Origin: Saccharomonospora azurea NA-128
GTDB taxonomy: Bacteria; Actinomycetota; Actinomycetes; Mycobacteriales; Pseudonocardiaceae
Assembly (NCBI RefSeq): GCF_000231055.2
Contig: NZ_CM001466.1
Coordinates: 1,052,297 to 1,103,663, forward strand
DNA: 51,367 nucleotides
Direction of reading: 5' to 3'
Below the pieces are notes generated by a model. That model was not told the DNA's origin. It saw only the letters and a program-made list of their open reading frames with translations, and ran no database searches. Below are positions 25,139-33,210 of this stretch, piece after piece (position 1 is the stretch's first letter; the number at the start of each line of letters is the position of its first letter). Made by a program: the position numbers and the translations under genes.

Positions 25139-28100
25139 TCACAGTTCCCGCACCCGGACGTTGCGAAACTCGATTACATCGTCACCACCGTGGTTCTGCA
25201 GTCCGATGTACCCGGAGACGAACTGCCGCAGATCGGTCGCCGGATCACCCTCTCGGGAGGACTGCTTGCCGGGAACGTTGTCGAACTCGTTGATCACCTT
25301 GCCGTTGCGCACGATCGTGTAGTGCTGACCCTCCACCCGGATCTCGTAGTCGTTCCACTGCTCCTTCGGCGTCACCCCGGCCCGTCCGTGGTACACGCTG
25401 TCGAAGTTGTAGACCGAACCGGTCTTCTGCGGCTCACCCGACTTGCCGTCGTAGATCTGGATCTCGTGTCCACAGTAGATCGCGACCCACGCCTGCGAGT
25501 CCTTGGCCGAACCCTTGGTCCCGCAGCTGGTCGAGGGCCGGTCCTTCGACGGCACCCGCGGGTCGGGGAAGCGGACGAAGACGCCGCTGTTGGCGCGGTG
25601 CTCGTCCGGTGCGACATCCCGGAACTGCAGCTTCAGGGAGAAGTCGCCGTACGCCTTCGTGGAGTACCAGAGCATGCCGAGCCCGCCGTCCGCGCGCAGC
25701 GATCCGTCCGGCTGGAGCTCGAAGCTGCCCGCGTCCGCCTGCTCCCAGCCCGCCAGCGACTGCGGCGTACCGTCGAAGATCGCCTCGTATCCGTTGTCGC
25801 CCTCGGCCCCGATCCCGGAGTTCCTCGCTGCCTTGACCAGCGTGTTCTGCTCCGACTTGCTGAGGACACCGTCCTTCACGAGCGGCTTCGTGACGTCCCG
25901 GACATGGGAGACGAACGCCTTGTTGTCCGGCCAGCTGCTCTCGTCGTCGATCAGGTCGTCGACCGTGCACCCGCCCGCGACGTCGTGGTTGGTGACGCCC
26001 GTGTCGTCGTCGCGATAGTGCACGGTGCGACCGGTGTCCGGCACCGCGCACTCCACCGCGACCTCCTTCTTCACGGTCACCTTCTCACCGTCGGCATAGG
26101 TCACCGTCAGGGTCGCGGTGTAGTTGCCCGGCTCGGCATAGGTGTGCCTCGGGTTCGCCTCGGCCGACGTGGTGCCGTCGCCGAAGTCCCACTGATGCGA
26201 CACACCGCCGGACCGCAGCCCGTCGAACGCGATCGTCAGCGGCTTGTTCTGCACCGCGTACGAGCGCGCCGCCGGAGCCGGCGTCGCCGGACCGCCCTTG
26301 TACGTCACGCGGATCAGCTTCTGGTTGTCGTCCAGACTGAAGAATCCGCCCGCGTAGTCGAGCAGGTACAACGCCCCGTCCGGTCCGAACTTGGCGTCCA
26401 TCCAGCTCTGCAGCTGGTCGGAACCACCGCCACCCGGGATGATCTTGCGGAGGTCCTCGGCGAACGGCGGTGGCGTGGCATCCTCCACCGTGGCCGGGTC
26501 GATCGTCACCGCGATGCGGTTGTTGGCGTTCGACTGGTCACCGATGAACCACTTCCCGTCCCAGTACGCCGGCCAGGCCACCCCGCTGTCGGTGTCCACT
26601 TCGGAGCGGTAGTAGGTCGGCCCGGACATGATGGCCTGCCCACCGCCCTTCAGGTACGGCCAGGTGTAGGTGCTGTCGTCGATCTCGTAGGTCGGCAGGC
26701 CGCTGCCGTCCCCGCGCTCCGGGAACACCGGACCGCCGCCCTGCGGCGAGTACCAGATCATGTTGTTCCGCACCGGAGGCAGGTCCTCCAGCCCCGTGTT
26801 GCGCGGCGAGGTGTTCTTCGGGTTGTCGCAGTCGTACCACCCCGTGAGCACGTCGGCGTCCTCGTTGCTCCGGTCGCGATAGGGCTGCTTGTTCCCCATG
26901 CAGTACGGCCAGCCCTGGTTGCCCGCCGACGTGATGATCGTGGCGTTCTCGTACTTCGCCGGCCCCAGCTCGGGGTCGGGTTCGCCCGCGTCGGGCCCCA
27001 CCCAGGCGGCGGTAAGCCAGTCGTGCTTGGCGTCGATCTGGATCCGCGCCGGGTTGCGCACGCCCATCACGTAGATCTCGGGCCGCGTCTTGTCACCCGG
27101 GTCGGCCGCCTCGGGGAAGAGGTTGCCCTCCGGAATGGTGTACGTGCCGTCGTCCTCGGGATGGATCCGCAGGATCTTGCCGTTCAGGTCGTTGGTGTTG
27201 CCCGACGTACGGCGGGCGTCCTGGAACGACACGCCCTTGTAGTCCTTGGTCCAGTTGTTGCCCGAGTACCCGTCCGAGCCCTGCGAGGAGTTGCTGTCAC
27301 CGGTGGCGACGTACAGGTTGCCCTCGTCGTCGAACGCCATCCCGCCACCCGCGTGGCAGCACGAGTGGATCTGCGTGTCCCACGCCAGCAGGTCCTTGCG
27401 GCTGTCGAGGTCGATGGTCGCCGACCCGTGGTCGTAGGTGAAGCGCGAGACCGTCCGCTCGCCGATGCGCTTGTCGGTGTTGATCGACTCGTACGGCATC
27501 CAGTACACGTACAGCCAGCCGTTGGTGGCGAAGTCCGGGTCGAGCTCGATGCCGATCAGCCCCTCCTCCGCCTTCACGAGCTCGTCGCCGCTGCCGCGGT
27601 TGCCGAACACGTCGAGCGTGGCGAGCAGCTTCACGCGCTCCGTCTCCGGGTCCCACTGGTGGATCGTTCCGCAGCCCAGACCGACGTTCTCGTCCTCCCA
27701 GTCGGGGATCGGCCCGGTCGCACACGCCGCCTTGCCGATGTAGAAGACCGTGCCGTCGTCGGCGATCGTGAGTCCGTGGGGCTCACCGATCTGGTCGAGC
27801 CGCCCGGGCAGGTTCTCACCGGTCAGCCGCTCGATCTCGTAATTCTCGGCGATCGTGGCCTGGCAGTCGCCGCGCACGAGCCCGGTCGTCCACTCCAGAG
27901 CCCCCAGGAGGTGGCCGCGGAAGTTCTTCTCGCCGTAGCTGTCCGCCGTCCCGCCCATCGCGGTGTAGAACGACCGGCCACCGCCGTAGTCGTGGCACCA
28001 CGAGATCGGGTGGAACGGCCCGTTCGCGGCGGGACCCGGGTCGTAGGTGTGCTCCTGGACCTGCGCGACCGTGTGGACCTCACCGACCGGGCTCGACTCC

Positions 28101-29149
28101 CAGTTCAGCCACTTGTCGGTGCGCTTCCACGTCAGCGGCAGACCCTTGTTCGCCGGGTGCTGCCGGTCGGTGACGCTGACCACGGCCTCCTGGGCGTCCG
28201 GATCCACCGGCTCGGTCTCGTCGCCGGTGTAGAGCTCGAACTCGGCGAGCTGGGTGGCGTCCGCCCCGCGGTTCGCCGTGATGTTCAGCCGGTAGTGGGA
28301 GTAGCTGGTCTCGTTGTCGAATCGGTACTGTTTGGGCTGGAACCGGTTGGGGAAGTCCTCATCGGACTGGGAGTCCAGGTCGGTCCAGTTCTCCCCGTCG
28401 TTCGAACCCTGCAGCGTCCAGTCCTTCGGGTCCCGATCGGGGAAGTCGTTGGCCGACACCACGCCGTAGTGGGAGACGGCCGTGGGTTCGGCGAGCTCGA
28501 CGCTCAACCACGCGGAGCTGTCGAACGCCAGCCACTTGGTGTCGTCCTTGCCGTCGACCGCGTGCGCCGCGGACTCGTTCGGTGCGTTCTCATTGCTGGC
28601 GCTGGCACTCGCGACCTCCGCGGGCGTCGGCCGGGCACCCGCCGGCCTCGCGCCGACGAGACCGGAGAACCACGCCGAGCGCTCCTGCGCCCGCGCCGCA
28701 TCACGGATGCCGAGGAACCCGCCCCCGTTGTCGAGGTAGCTCCGCAACGCCGCTTCCTGCGACTGGTCGAGCTCGGACCCGTGCGCCGACAGGAACACGA
28801 CACCCCGGTACTTGCTCAGGTTCTCGCTCGTGAACGCGGCCGGGTCGGTGGTCACGTCGACGTCGAGGCCGCTCGTGGCACCCAGCTCGCCGATCGCGTC
28901 CGCCGCACGCTCGACCGGGTCGTCCTGCTCGTCCGGGGCACCGTGGAACACCAGCACCGACGCCGCCGGCGCGGCGGCGCGCTCCCGCGGCTTGCCCTTG
29001 CCGTTGCCGGGCTCCGGCGCGCCGAAGCTCGGTGTCGCCGCCAGCCCGAAGACCAGCGTCAAACCGGTCGCGACCACCATGGTGCGCCGGAACAGCGTCG
29101 GTCTCGCACGCCCGGCGCGGGGTAGAGCTGACAATCTTCTTCGACCCAT
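25139..29149 (-). CDS. giant secreted ThuA / discoidin / PQQ-dehydrogenase-like / PKD / DUF1080 protein
   Basis: A 1,336-residue exported protein; the signal segment is about residues 20-43. A ThuA fold (about 63-428) is split by an inserted F5/8C discoidin domain (about 175-308). A glucose/sorbosone-dehydrogenase-type propeller follows (about 445-965), with EEGLIGIELDPDF, HAGGGMAFDDEGNLYVATGD, GVRNPARIQID and GNQGWPYC. Next come a PKD domain (QWDFGDGTTSAEANPRHTY), a Cys-containing module with GGCTVDDL, and a DUF1080 domain (about 1140-1336), the 3-keto-glycoside hydrolase family. This suggests binding, oxidation and cleavage of an extracellular carbohydrate. GAGGAG lies five bases before the ATG. 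The substrate is unknown. Confidence 0.9.
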   Translation of the reverse strand: MGRRRLSALPRAGRARPTLFRRTMVVATGLTLVFGLAATPSFGAPEPGNGKGKPRERAAAPAASVLVFHGAPDEQDDPVERAADAIGELGATSGLDVDVTTDPAAFTSENLSKYRGVVFLSAHGSELDQSQEAALRSYLDNGGGFLGIRDAARAQERSAWFSGLVGARPAGARPTPAEVASASASNENAPNESAAHAVDGKDDTKWLAFDSSAWLSVELAEPTAVSHYGVVSANDFPDRDPKDWTLQGSNDGENWTDLDSQSDEDFPNRFQPKQYRFDNETSYSHYRLNITANRGADATQLAEFELYTGDETEPVDPDAQEAVVSVTDRQHPANKGLPLTWKRTDKWLNWESSPVGEVHTVAQVQEHTYDPGPAANGPFHPISWCHDYGGGRSFYTAMGGTADSYGEKNFRGHLLGALEWTTGLVRGDCQATIAENYEIERLTGENLPGRLDQIGEPHGLTIADDGTVFYIGKAACATGPIPDWEDENVGLGCGTIHQWDPETERVKLLATLDVFGNRGSGDELVKAEEGLIGIELDPDFATNGWLYVYWMPYESINTDKRIGERTVSRFTYDHGSATIDLDSRKDLLAWDTQIHSCCHAGGGMAFDDEGNLYVATGDSNSSQGSDGYSGNNWTKDYKGVSFQDARRTSGNTNDLNGKILRIHPEDDGTYTIPEGNLFPEAADPGDKTRPEIYVMGVRNPARIQIDAKHDWLTAAWVGPDAGEPDPELGPAKYENATIITSAGNQGWPYCMGNKQPYRDRSNEDADVLTGWYDCDNPKNTSPRNTGLEDLPPVRNNMIWYSPQGGGPVFPERGDGSGLPTYEIDDSTYTWPYLKGGGQAIMSGPTYYRSEVDTDSGVAWPAYWDGKWFIGDQSNANNRIAVTIDPATVEDATPPPFAEDLRKIIPGGGGSDQLQSWMDAKFGPDGALYLLDYAGGFFSLDDNQKLIRVTYKGGPATPAPAARSYAVQNKPLTIAFDGLRSGGVSHQWDFGDGTTSAEANPRHTYAEPGNYTATLTVTYADGEKVTVKKEVAVECAVPDTGRTVHYRDDDTGVTNHDVAGGCTVDDLIDDESSWPDNKAFVSHVRDVTKPLVKDGVLSKSEQNTLVKAARNSGIGAEGDNGYEAIFDGTPQSLAGWEQADAGSFELQPDGSLRADGGLGMLWYSTKAYGDFSLKLQFRDVAPDEHRANSGVFVRFPDPRVPSKDRPSTSCGTKGSAKDSQAWVAIYCGHEIQIYDGKSGEPQKTGSVYNFDSVYHGRAGVTPKEQWNDYEIRVEGQHYTIVRNGKVINEFDNVPGKQSSREGDPATDLRQFVSGYIGLQNHGGDDVIEFRNVRVREL

Positions 29150-29211
29150 CTCTACTCCTCACTGAAAGGGTGTTACAGGCCAGTTCGACAGGTCAGCGAC
29201 CGGGTGGTGTC

Positions 29212-30228
29212 CTAGTGGCCACCCTGATGTCCGAGGTAGCGGTCGATCGCCTCCTGGGCGCCGTCGGGCATGCTGCCGTCGGCGTTGCGGACGAGGAAGA
29301 TGCCCGACATTCCGGTCTCGGAATGGCTTTGGACGTGGCAGTGGAACATCCACGCACCGGGCCCGACCCCGTCTCCTGCGATCACCTGGAAACCGAAGGA
29401 GTCCCCGGGGTTCAGGTCGCGGTTGTCGACGACCTTGCTCGGGTCGTCGGGGCCCTGGAGGTAGCCGGTGCGGTTGTCGGCCCAGCGGTGCGCGTGGAGG
29501 TGGAAGGTGTGGAAGTTGTTGCCGTGCCCGATGGCGATGAACTCCACGCGCTCGCCGAGGTTGGCTTCGAGGATGGGCACGTCCGGCGCCATCTTGTTGT
29601 TGATCGTCATGTCGTTGAAGACGACGGTGAATTGCCGGTCGGGCACCACGTCGCCCTCACGCCGGACGACGAGCGCGCCGTACAGGCCCTTCGCGATGCC
29701 CTCGGTGCCGTGATCACTGCCGAGCGCGTGGTCGTGGTAGTGCCAGTAGCCCGCACTGCCCGGGATCCAGAAGCCGCCCGGGCCCTCCGACTGGAAGCTC
29801 GTGCTCCACACGTAGGTGCGGGTCTCGCCGGGTTCGTTGAAGGAGTCGTTCAACGGGCTGCCGTCGGACGCGACGTCGTAGTTGACGCCGTGCGGATGGA
29901 TCGACAGGCGCCGGTCGGTGTTGTTCACCAGCTCGATCTCGAGGGTGTCACCCTCCCAGATCTCGAAGACGGGTCCGGGCACGGTGGCCTTGCCCGGTTC
30001 GAGCCCGTAGCCGTAGAGGCCGCCGGGCAGCTCCTCCGCGTAGACGGTGACGCGGTGCGTTTCACCCGTGCGGCCCGGGCGCCCCTTGCCGCGCCCCTGC
30101 GCGGCGGCGGAGCCGGCACCGAGGGTGGACACGGCTACGGGCGCCACCACCCCGGCCGCGGCGCCGACCAGCATCGAACGACGAGACACCTTCTGGGACT
30201 GAGGTAGCCGAGCCTGTTCACCGGTCAT
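29212..30228 (-). CDS. two-domain (small) laccase, multicopper oxidase
   Basis: A 338-residue multicopper oxidase of the actinobacterial small-laccase type, normally a trimer. The twin-arginine signal (KVSRRSMLVGAAAG) indicates export as a folded copper protein. Copper ligands are complete: HPHGVNY (His111, His113), WHYHDHA, HTFHLHAHRW and WMFHCHVQSHSETGM, giving type 1 His240, Cys297, His302, Met307 plus the trinuclear cluster. It oxidises phenolic or other one-electron donors with O2. It is the first gene of the three-gene secreted operon, 62 bases before the ThuA-type gene, and its upstream region carries operator-like repeats. Confidence 0.95.
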   Translation of the reverse strand: MTGEQARLPQSQKVSRRSMLVGAAAGVVAPVAVSTLGAGSAAAQGRGKGRPGRTGETHRVTVYAEELPGGLYGYGLEPGKATVPGPVFEIWEGDTLEIELVNNTDRRLSIHPHGVNYDVASDGSPLNDSFNEPGETRTYVWSTSFQSEGPGGFWIPGSAGYWHYHDHALGSDHGTEGIAKGLYGALVVRREGDVVPDRQFTVVFNDMTINNKMAPDVPILEANLGERVEFIAIGHGNNFHTFHLHAHRWADNRTGYLQGPDDPSKVVDNRDLNPGDSFGFQVIAGDGVGPGAWMFHCHVQSHSETGMSGIFLVRNADGSMPDGAQEAIDRYLGHQGGH

Positions 30229-30261
30229 GGTCTATGCCTCCAGCGACATGAGTTTCCGTCG

Positions 30262-30340
30262 GGACGTTAAACACTTCTGGTCTGGACGTAAATATCTAAG
30301 ATCGAGAACGTCCTACTTTTGAGCAAGAAATGCAGAAGTG
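30262..30340 (-). promoter_or_regulatory. promoter/operator region of the laccase operon
   Basis: An AT-rich patch in GC-rich DNA, 34-112 bases upstream of the laccase start. It holds two direct GGACGT boxes (30262 and 30284) exactly 22 bases apart and an inverted one (ACGTCC at 30308). A perfect 8-bp inverted pair, CACTTCTG (30272) and CAGAAGTG (30333), is separated by 53 bases. The arrangement looks like paired operators around a promoter; the regulator is unknown. Confidence 0.5.
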
Positions 30341-30454
30341 GTTACGCTGAACGGCCCAGATCACACGACCGTTCGCAGGCATGGAGAGGCGAGGCTCACG
30401 GCGGGTCATCCCGCCGAGCCGCCTCGCCTCACAGGGACTTCATCTCCCCGGCCC

Positions 30455-30713
30455 CACGTGTCCGCACCTCTCGCACACGTGTCTGTACCCCTCGCACCCG
30501 TGTCCGCACCCCCCGTACGCGTGTTCTCACCCCACGCCCGTGTCCGCACCCCACGAACCCGTGTCCGCACCTCACGCACCCGTGTCCGCAGTCCACGTGC
30601 GCGTGTCCGCGGCGTGCGACGCGAACACTCGCACGCAGGCCGCGGACACGATGCCAAGGCCCACCCAAGGCGTACGGGAAGTGCGGACACGCGTGCACAG
30701 ACCGCGGACACGG
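30455..30713. repeat. 21-bp-period repeat element, copy A
   Basis: Eight head-to-tail units with the consensus CCCGTGTCCGCACCCCACGCA start at 30455; seven are 21 bases, one is 19. Three inverted cores (GCGGACACG) follow near 30643, 30683 and 30704. The final segment from 30671, CGTACGGGAAGTGCGGACAC then GCGTGCACAGACCGCGGACA, is almost the same as in copy B at 46338. Direct and inverted units can pair into several alternative long stems. It begins 226 bases ahead of the laccase start and its inverted end lies 25 bases beyond the stop of the DUF1059 gene. Confidence 0.9.
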
Positions 30714-30737
30714 CGTCCTCCGCTCACCCGGGTGGTG

Positions 30738-31238
30738 TCAGGCGCTGAAGTCGGTGGTGGAGCGCACCTCCAGGTTCACGAAGCGGGGTTCGTCCGTGCA
30801 CACCGCACGCACCTTCTCGGCGAACTCCGCGGTAGCGGGGTGCGCCGAGTTCTCCATCCCGGCCGGATAGTCCGGGAACTCCACGATCTCCATGTAGGTG
30901 CCCGGCCGGTCCCGGTCGGCTCCGACGAGGGCCCACCGTGCGGTGCGGTCGGCGCCGATCGCGTCGGCCCACTCGCGTGCCATCCGCTCGACCTCGTCGA
31001 TCCGGTCGGTGTGGAACTCGATCAGCTGCACGAACGCCCCGGGCGTCGTGTCGGCCACCGGCGCGTCCTTGAGTCCCTGCCGCACTCCTTCGCGGAGTTC
31101 CTCGTCATCCGTGTGCTCGTGCACGTCGACGGCGTGCTGCACCGCCGCGCGCACCAGTTCCTCCTCCTCGCCACTCATCGCCAGCGTGCACCCGGACACG
31201 CTGGGTGTCTCTCGGCAGTCCACGTACTTGCGCGTCAT
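30738..31238 (-). CDS. DUF1059 fused to an ABM-like domain
   Basis: A 166-residue cytosolic protein. Residues 1-60 match DUF1059: TRKYVDCRETPSVSGCTLAM with two Cys, then EEELVRAAVQHAVDVHEHTD. Residues 65-165 look like a dimeric alpha/beta-barrel (antibiotic monooxygenase-like) domain: FVQLIEFHTDRIDEVERMA and GTYMEIVEFPDYPAGMENSA. Function is unknown; DUF1059 proteins are usually free-standing and small. GGAG is eight bases before the ATG. It is divergent from the LuxR-type gene across 95 bases, which suggests joint control. Confidence 0.85.
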   Translation of the reverse strand: MTRKYVDCRETPSVSGCTLAMSGEEEELVRAAVQHAVDVHEHTDDEELREGVRQGLKDAPVADTTPGAFVQLIEFHTDRIDEVERMAREWADAIGADRTARWALVGADRDRPGTYMEIVEFPDYPAGMENSAHPATAEFAEKVRAVCTDEPRFVNLEVRSTTDFSA

Positions 31239-31333
31239 CACCGTTCTCCGTTCCGGTGTCGGCGCCGCTTGACTTTGCTCTTCTCACGGCGCACGGTCGA
31301 AAGGCACGCCTTGCTCCCCTCCTCGAGCCGGCC

Positions 31334-31909
31334 ATGTACTTCTCACTACGCACGGTGCGTCAGCTGGTGTCCACTGTCGACACCATCGCCGGGATCACCG
31401 CCCCGGAGCGGTTCCCGGAGTCGTGCCTGGCGGTGATGTGCGACCTGCTCGCGGCCGACGCCGTCACCTACCACGAGCGGCACCTGCGGGCCGGGACGGT
31501 GCACCGCGTCGAGTTCCGGCGCTGTCCCCCGGAGAACGGGTTTCCCGGCCACCGCGCCGCGTTGTCGGTGCAGCCGTACGCCGACCTGCACGTCACCGTG
31601 GTCTTCACTCGCTGGTCGCGCCCCTTCACCGACGTCGAGCACGACGTGTGTGCCTTGCTGCGTGAGCCGATCGCCTCGGTGCTGCGACGCGCTTACTCCG
31701 ATCGGTTCGTCGGTCCCACGCCGGCCGACACCGACCTGACGTCGCGGGAACGGCAGATCCTTCGGCTGGTCGCGCGGGGCCGGACGAACGTCGCGATCGC
31801 GCACGAACTCGCGTTGAGCCCGCGCACGGTCGCCAAGCACCTGGAGCACGTGTACCGCAAGCTCCGGGTCGACGGCCGGGCCGCGGCGGTCGCCAGGATC
31901 CTGGGCTGA
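31334..31909 (+). CDS. LuxR-family transcriptional regulator
   Basis: A 191-residue regulator with a C-terminal LuxR helix-turn-helix (LTSRERQILRLVARGRTNVA, then IAHELALSPRTVAKHLEHVY). The N-terminal 120 residues are a small sensor-like domain with no receiver motif (no phospho-acceptor Asp pocket seen), so it is not a standard response regulator. TTGACT at 31270 may be the -35 box. An open frame extends further upstream, and the ATG at M-Y-F-S-L was chosen because alignment-like features begin there. It faces the DUF1059 gene and is convergent with the methyltransferase gene, 20 bases away. Confidence 0.87.
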   Translation: MYFSLRTVRQLVSTVDTIAGITAPERFPESCLAVMCDLLAADAVTYHERHLRAGTVHRVEFRRCPPENGFPGHRAALSVQPYADLHVTVVFTRWSRPFTDVEHDVCALLREPIASVLRRAYSDRFVGPTPADTDLTSRERQILRLVARGRTNVAIAHELALSPRTVAKHLEHVYRKLRVDGRAAAVARILG

Positions 31910-31929
31910 GCGACGGCACATCCTTCGGC

Positions 31930-33030
31930 TCACTTCCGCAGCTCGTACACCCGGTTGAAGTCGGTGGCCACGGCTTCGCGTGCGACCGAGAATCCGGCTT
32001 CTCGGCCGAGGGCGCAGGTCTTCGCCGGGCCGGCCTGGTTGCCGAGGCCGTAGGCGGGTTCGGCCGACAGTCCGCTCGGCAGGCAGATCCACGTCGACGC
32101 GCCCGCCAGCAGGCGACCGAGAGGGTTCAGCGTCTCCTCGATGGTGTCCCAGCTCATCGGCTCCACGAGCATCACCGCGCCGTCGTCGGCGAGCGCCGAA
32201 CGTGCCGCGCTCAGTGCTCCGACGGGGTCGGGCATGTCGTGCAGGCAGTCGAAGAAGGCGATGAGGTCGAAGGCGCCTTCGAGGTCGGCCGCGCCGGCGG
32301 TGCGGAAGGAGACCCGGTCGGACACGTCCGCCTCGGCGGCCCGGTGTTGCGCCAGCACGATCGACGGCGCGTGGTAGTCGATGCCCACGAACGTGCTCTG
32401 CGGATACTCCCGCGCCATGATGATCGTCGACGCTCCGAGCCCGCATCCGACGTCGGCCACGCGCGCGCCGGTCCTGAGCTTCTCCTCGACACCGGGCAGG
32501 GCCGGGATCCACGTCGTGGTGAGGTTGGCCAGGTAGCTGGGGCGGAAGAACCGCTCGGTGCCGAGGAAGAGGTCCTCGTGGTGCTCGTGCCAACCGACGC
32601 CCTCACCCGTGCGGAAGGCTTCGGTGAGGCGGTCGAGGATGCGGGTGGCCGCGGTGAGGTTCTGGAACGCTCCCGCGATGTAGGCCGGGCTCTCGGTGTC
32701 GGTGAACACCTCGGCCTGCTCCGGTGACAGCCGGTACCGCGCGGTGGCCGGGTCGGTGTCGCCGCCGTCGTAGGTGACGTAGCCGGTGGTGGCCATCGCG
32801 AGCAACCACTCCCGCACGTAGCGCTCGACGAGCCCGGTGCGGTCGGCCAGCCGGTCCGCGGTCATCGGCCCGCCGTCGGCGAGTTCGGTGAACAGGCCCA
32901 GCCGGTCACCGATCAGCGCCAGTGGCACGGTCATCGCCGCTCCCACGTCGGCGACCACCTGGTGCAGGAGTTCCTCGAGTTTCTCGGAGTCGACGACGTC
33001 GACGGCGTCGGACGGATTGGTCGCGGTCAT
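31930..33030 (-). CDS. class I SAM-dependent methyltransferase with N-terminal winged helix
   Basis: A 366-residue protein. About residues 25-105 form a winged-helix dimerisation domain (TADRLADRTGLVERYVREWL). The C-terminal Rossmann domain has the SAM-binding motif VADVGCGLGASTIIMA and the acidic VGIDYHAPS, then FDLIAFFDCLHDMPDP. This layout matches small-molecule methyltransferases of the UbiE/O-methyltransferase type common in actinobacteria; the substrate is unknown. AAGGAGG lies six bases before the ATG. It is divergent from the VOC gene. Confidence 0.9.
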   Translation of the reverse strand: MTATNPSDAVDVVDSEKLEELLHQVVADVGAAMTVPLALIGDRLGLFTELADGGPMTADRLADRTGLVERYVREWLLAMATTGYVTYDGGDTDPATARYRLSPEQAEVFTDTESPAYIAGAFQNLTAATRILDRLTEAFRTGEGVGWHEHHEDLFLGTERFFRPSYLANLTTTWIPALPGVEEKLRTGARVADVGCGLGASTIIMAREYPQSTFVGIDYHAPSIVLAQHRAAEADVSDRVSFRTAGAADLEGAFDLIAFFDCLHDMPDPVGALSAARSALADDGAVMLVEPMSWDTIEETLNPLGRLLAGASTWICLPSGLSAEPAYGLGNQAGPAKTCALGREAGFSVAREAVATDFNRVYELRK

Positions 33031-33210
33031 GTGCGCCTCCTTACGTGCTCCGTCCAGCACACGCGCGCCGAGCCGGAACGTCCATACGCATTGCGCGCAC
33101 GTCGGGCGGGGTTGGCCTCCCGCGTGCCGGGTACGCCGCTTGCGGGGCCGATCGCGCCCGGCGGACGCGGCGACGGAACCCACCACCCGCTTTCGGGAAG
33201 GGACGCGGAG

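Noticed and set aside
25190-29125. A 1,311-codon open frame on the plus strand
   Set aside because: It is antisense to the giant secreted protein, Arg/Val-rich and without motifs; high GC keeps such shadow frames open.
30455-30620. CRISPR-like array
   Set aside because: Units are contiguous and degenerate, without unique spacers, and no cas genes are near.
30338-30748. Open frame across repeat copy A coding a heptad such as RVRTPRT
   Set aside because: The heptad is only the translation of a 21-base period; there is no start signal and the frame is not shared with copy B.
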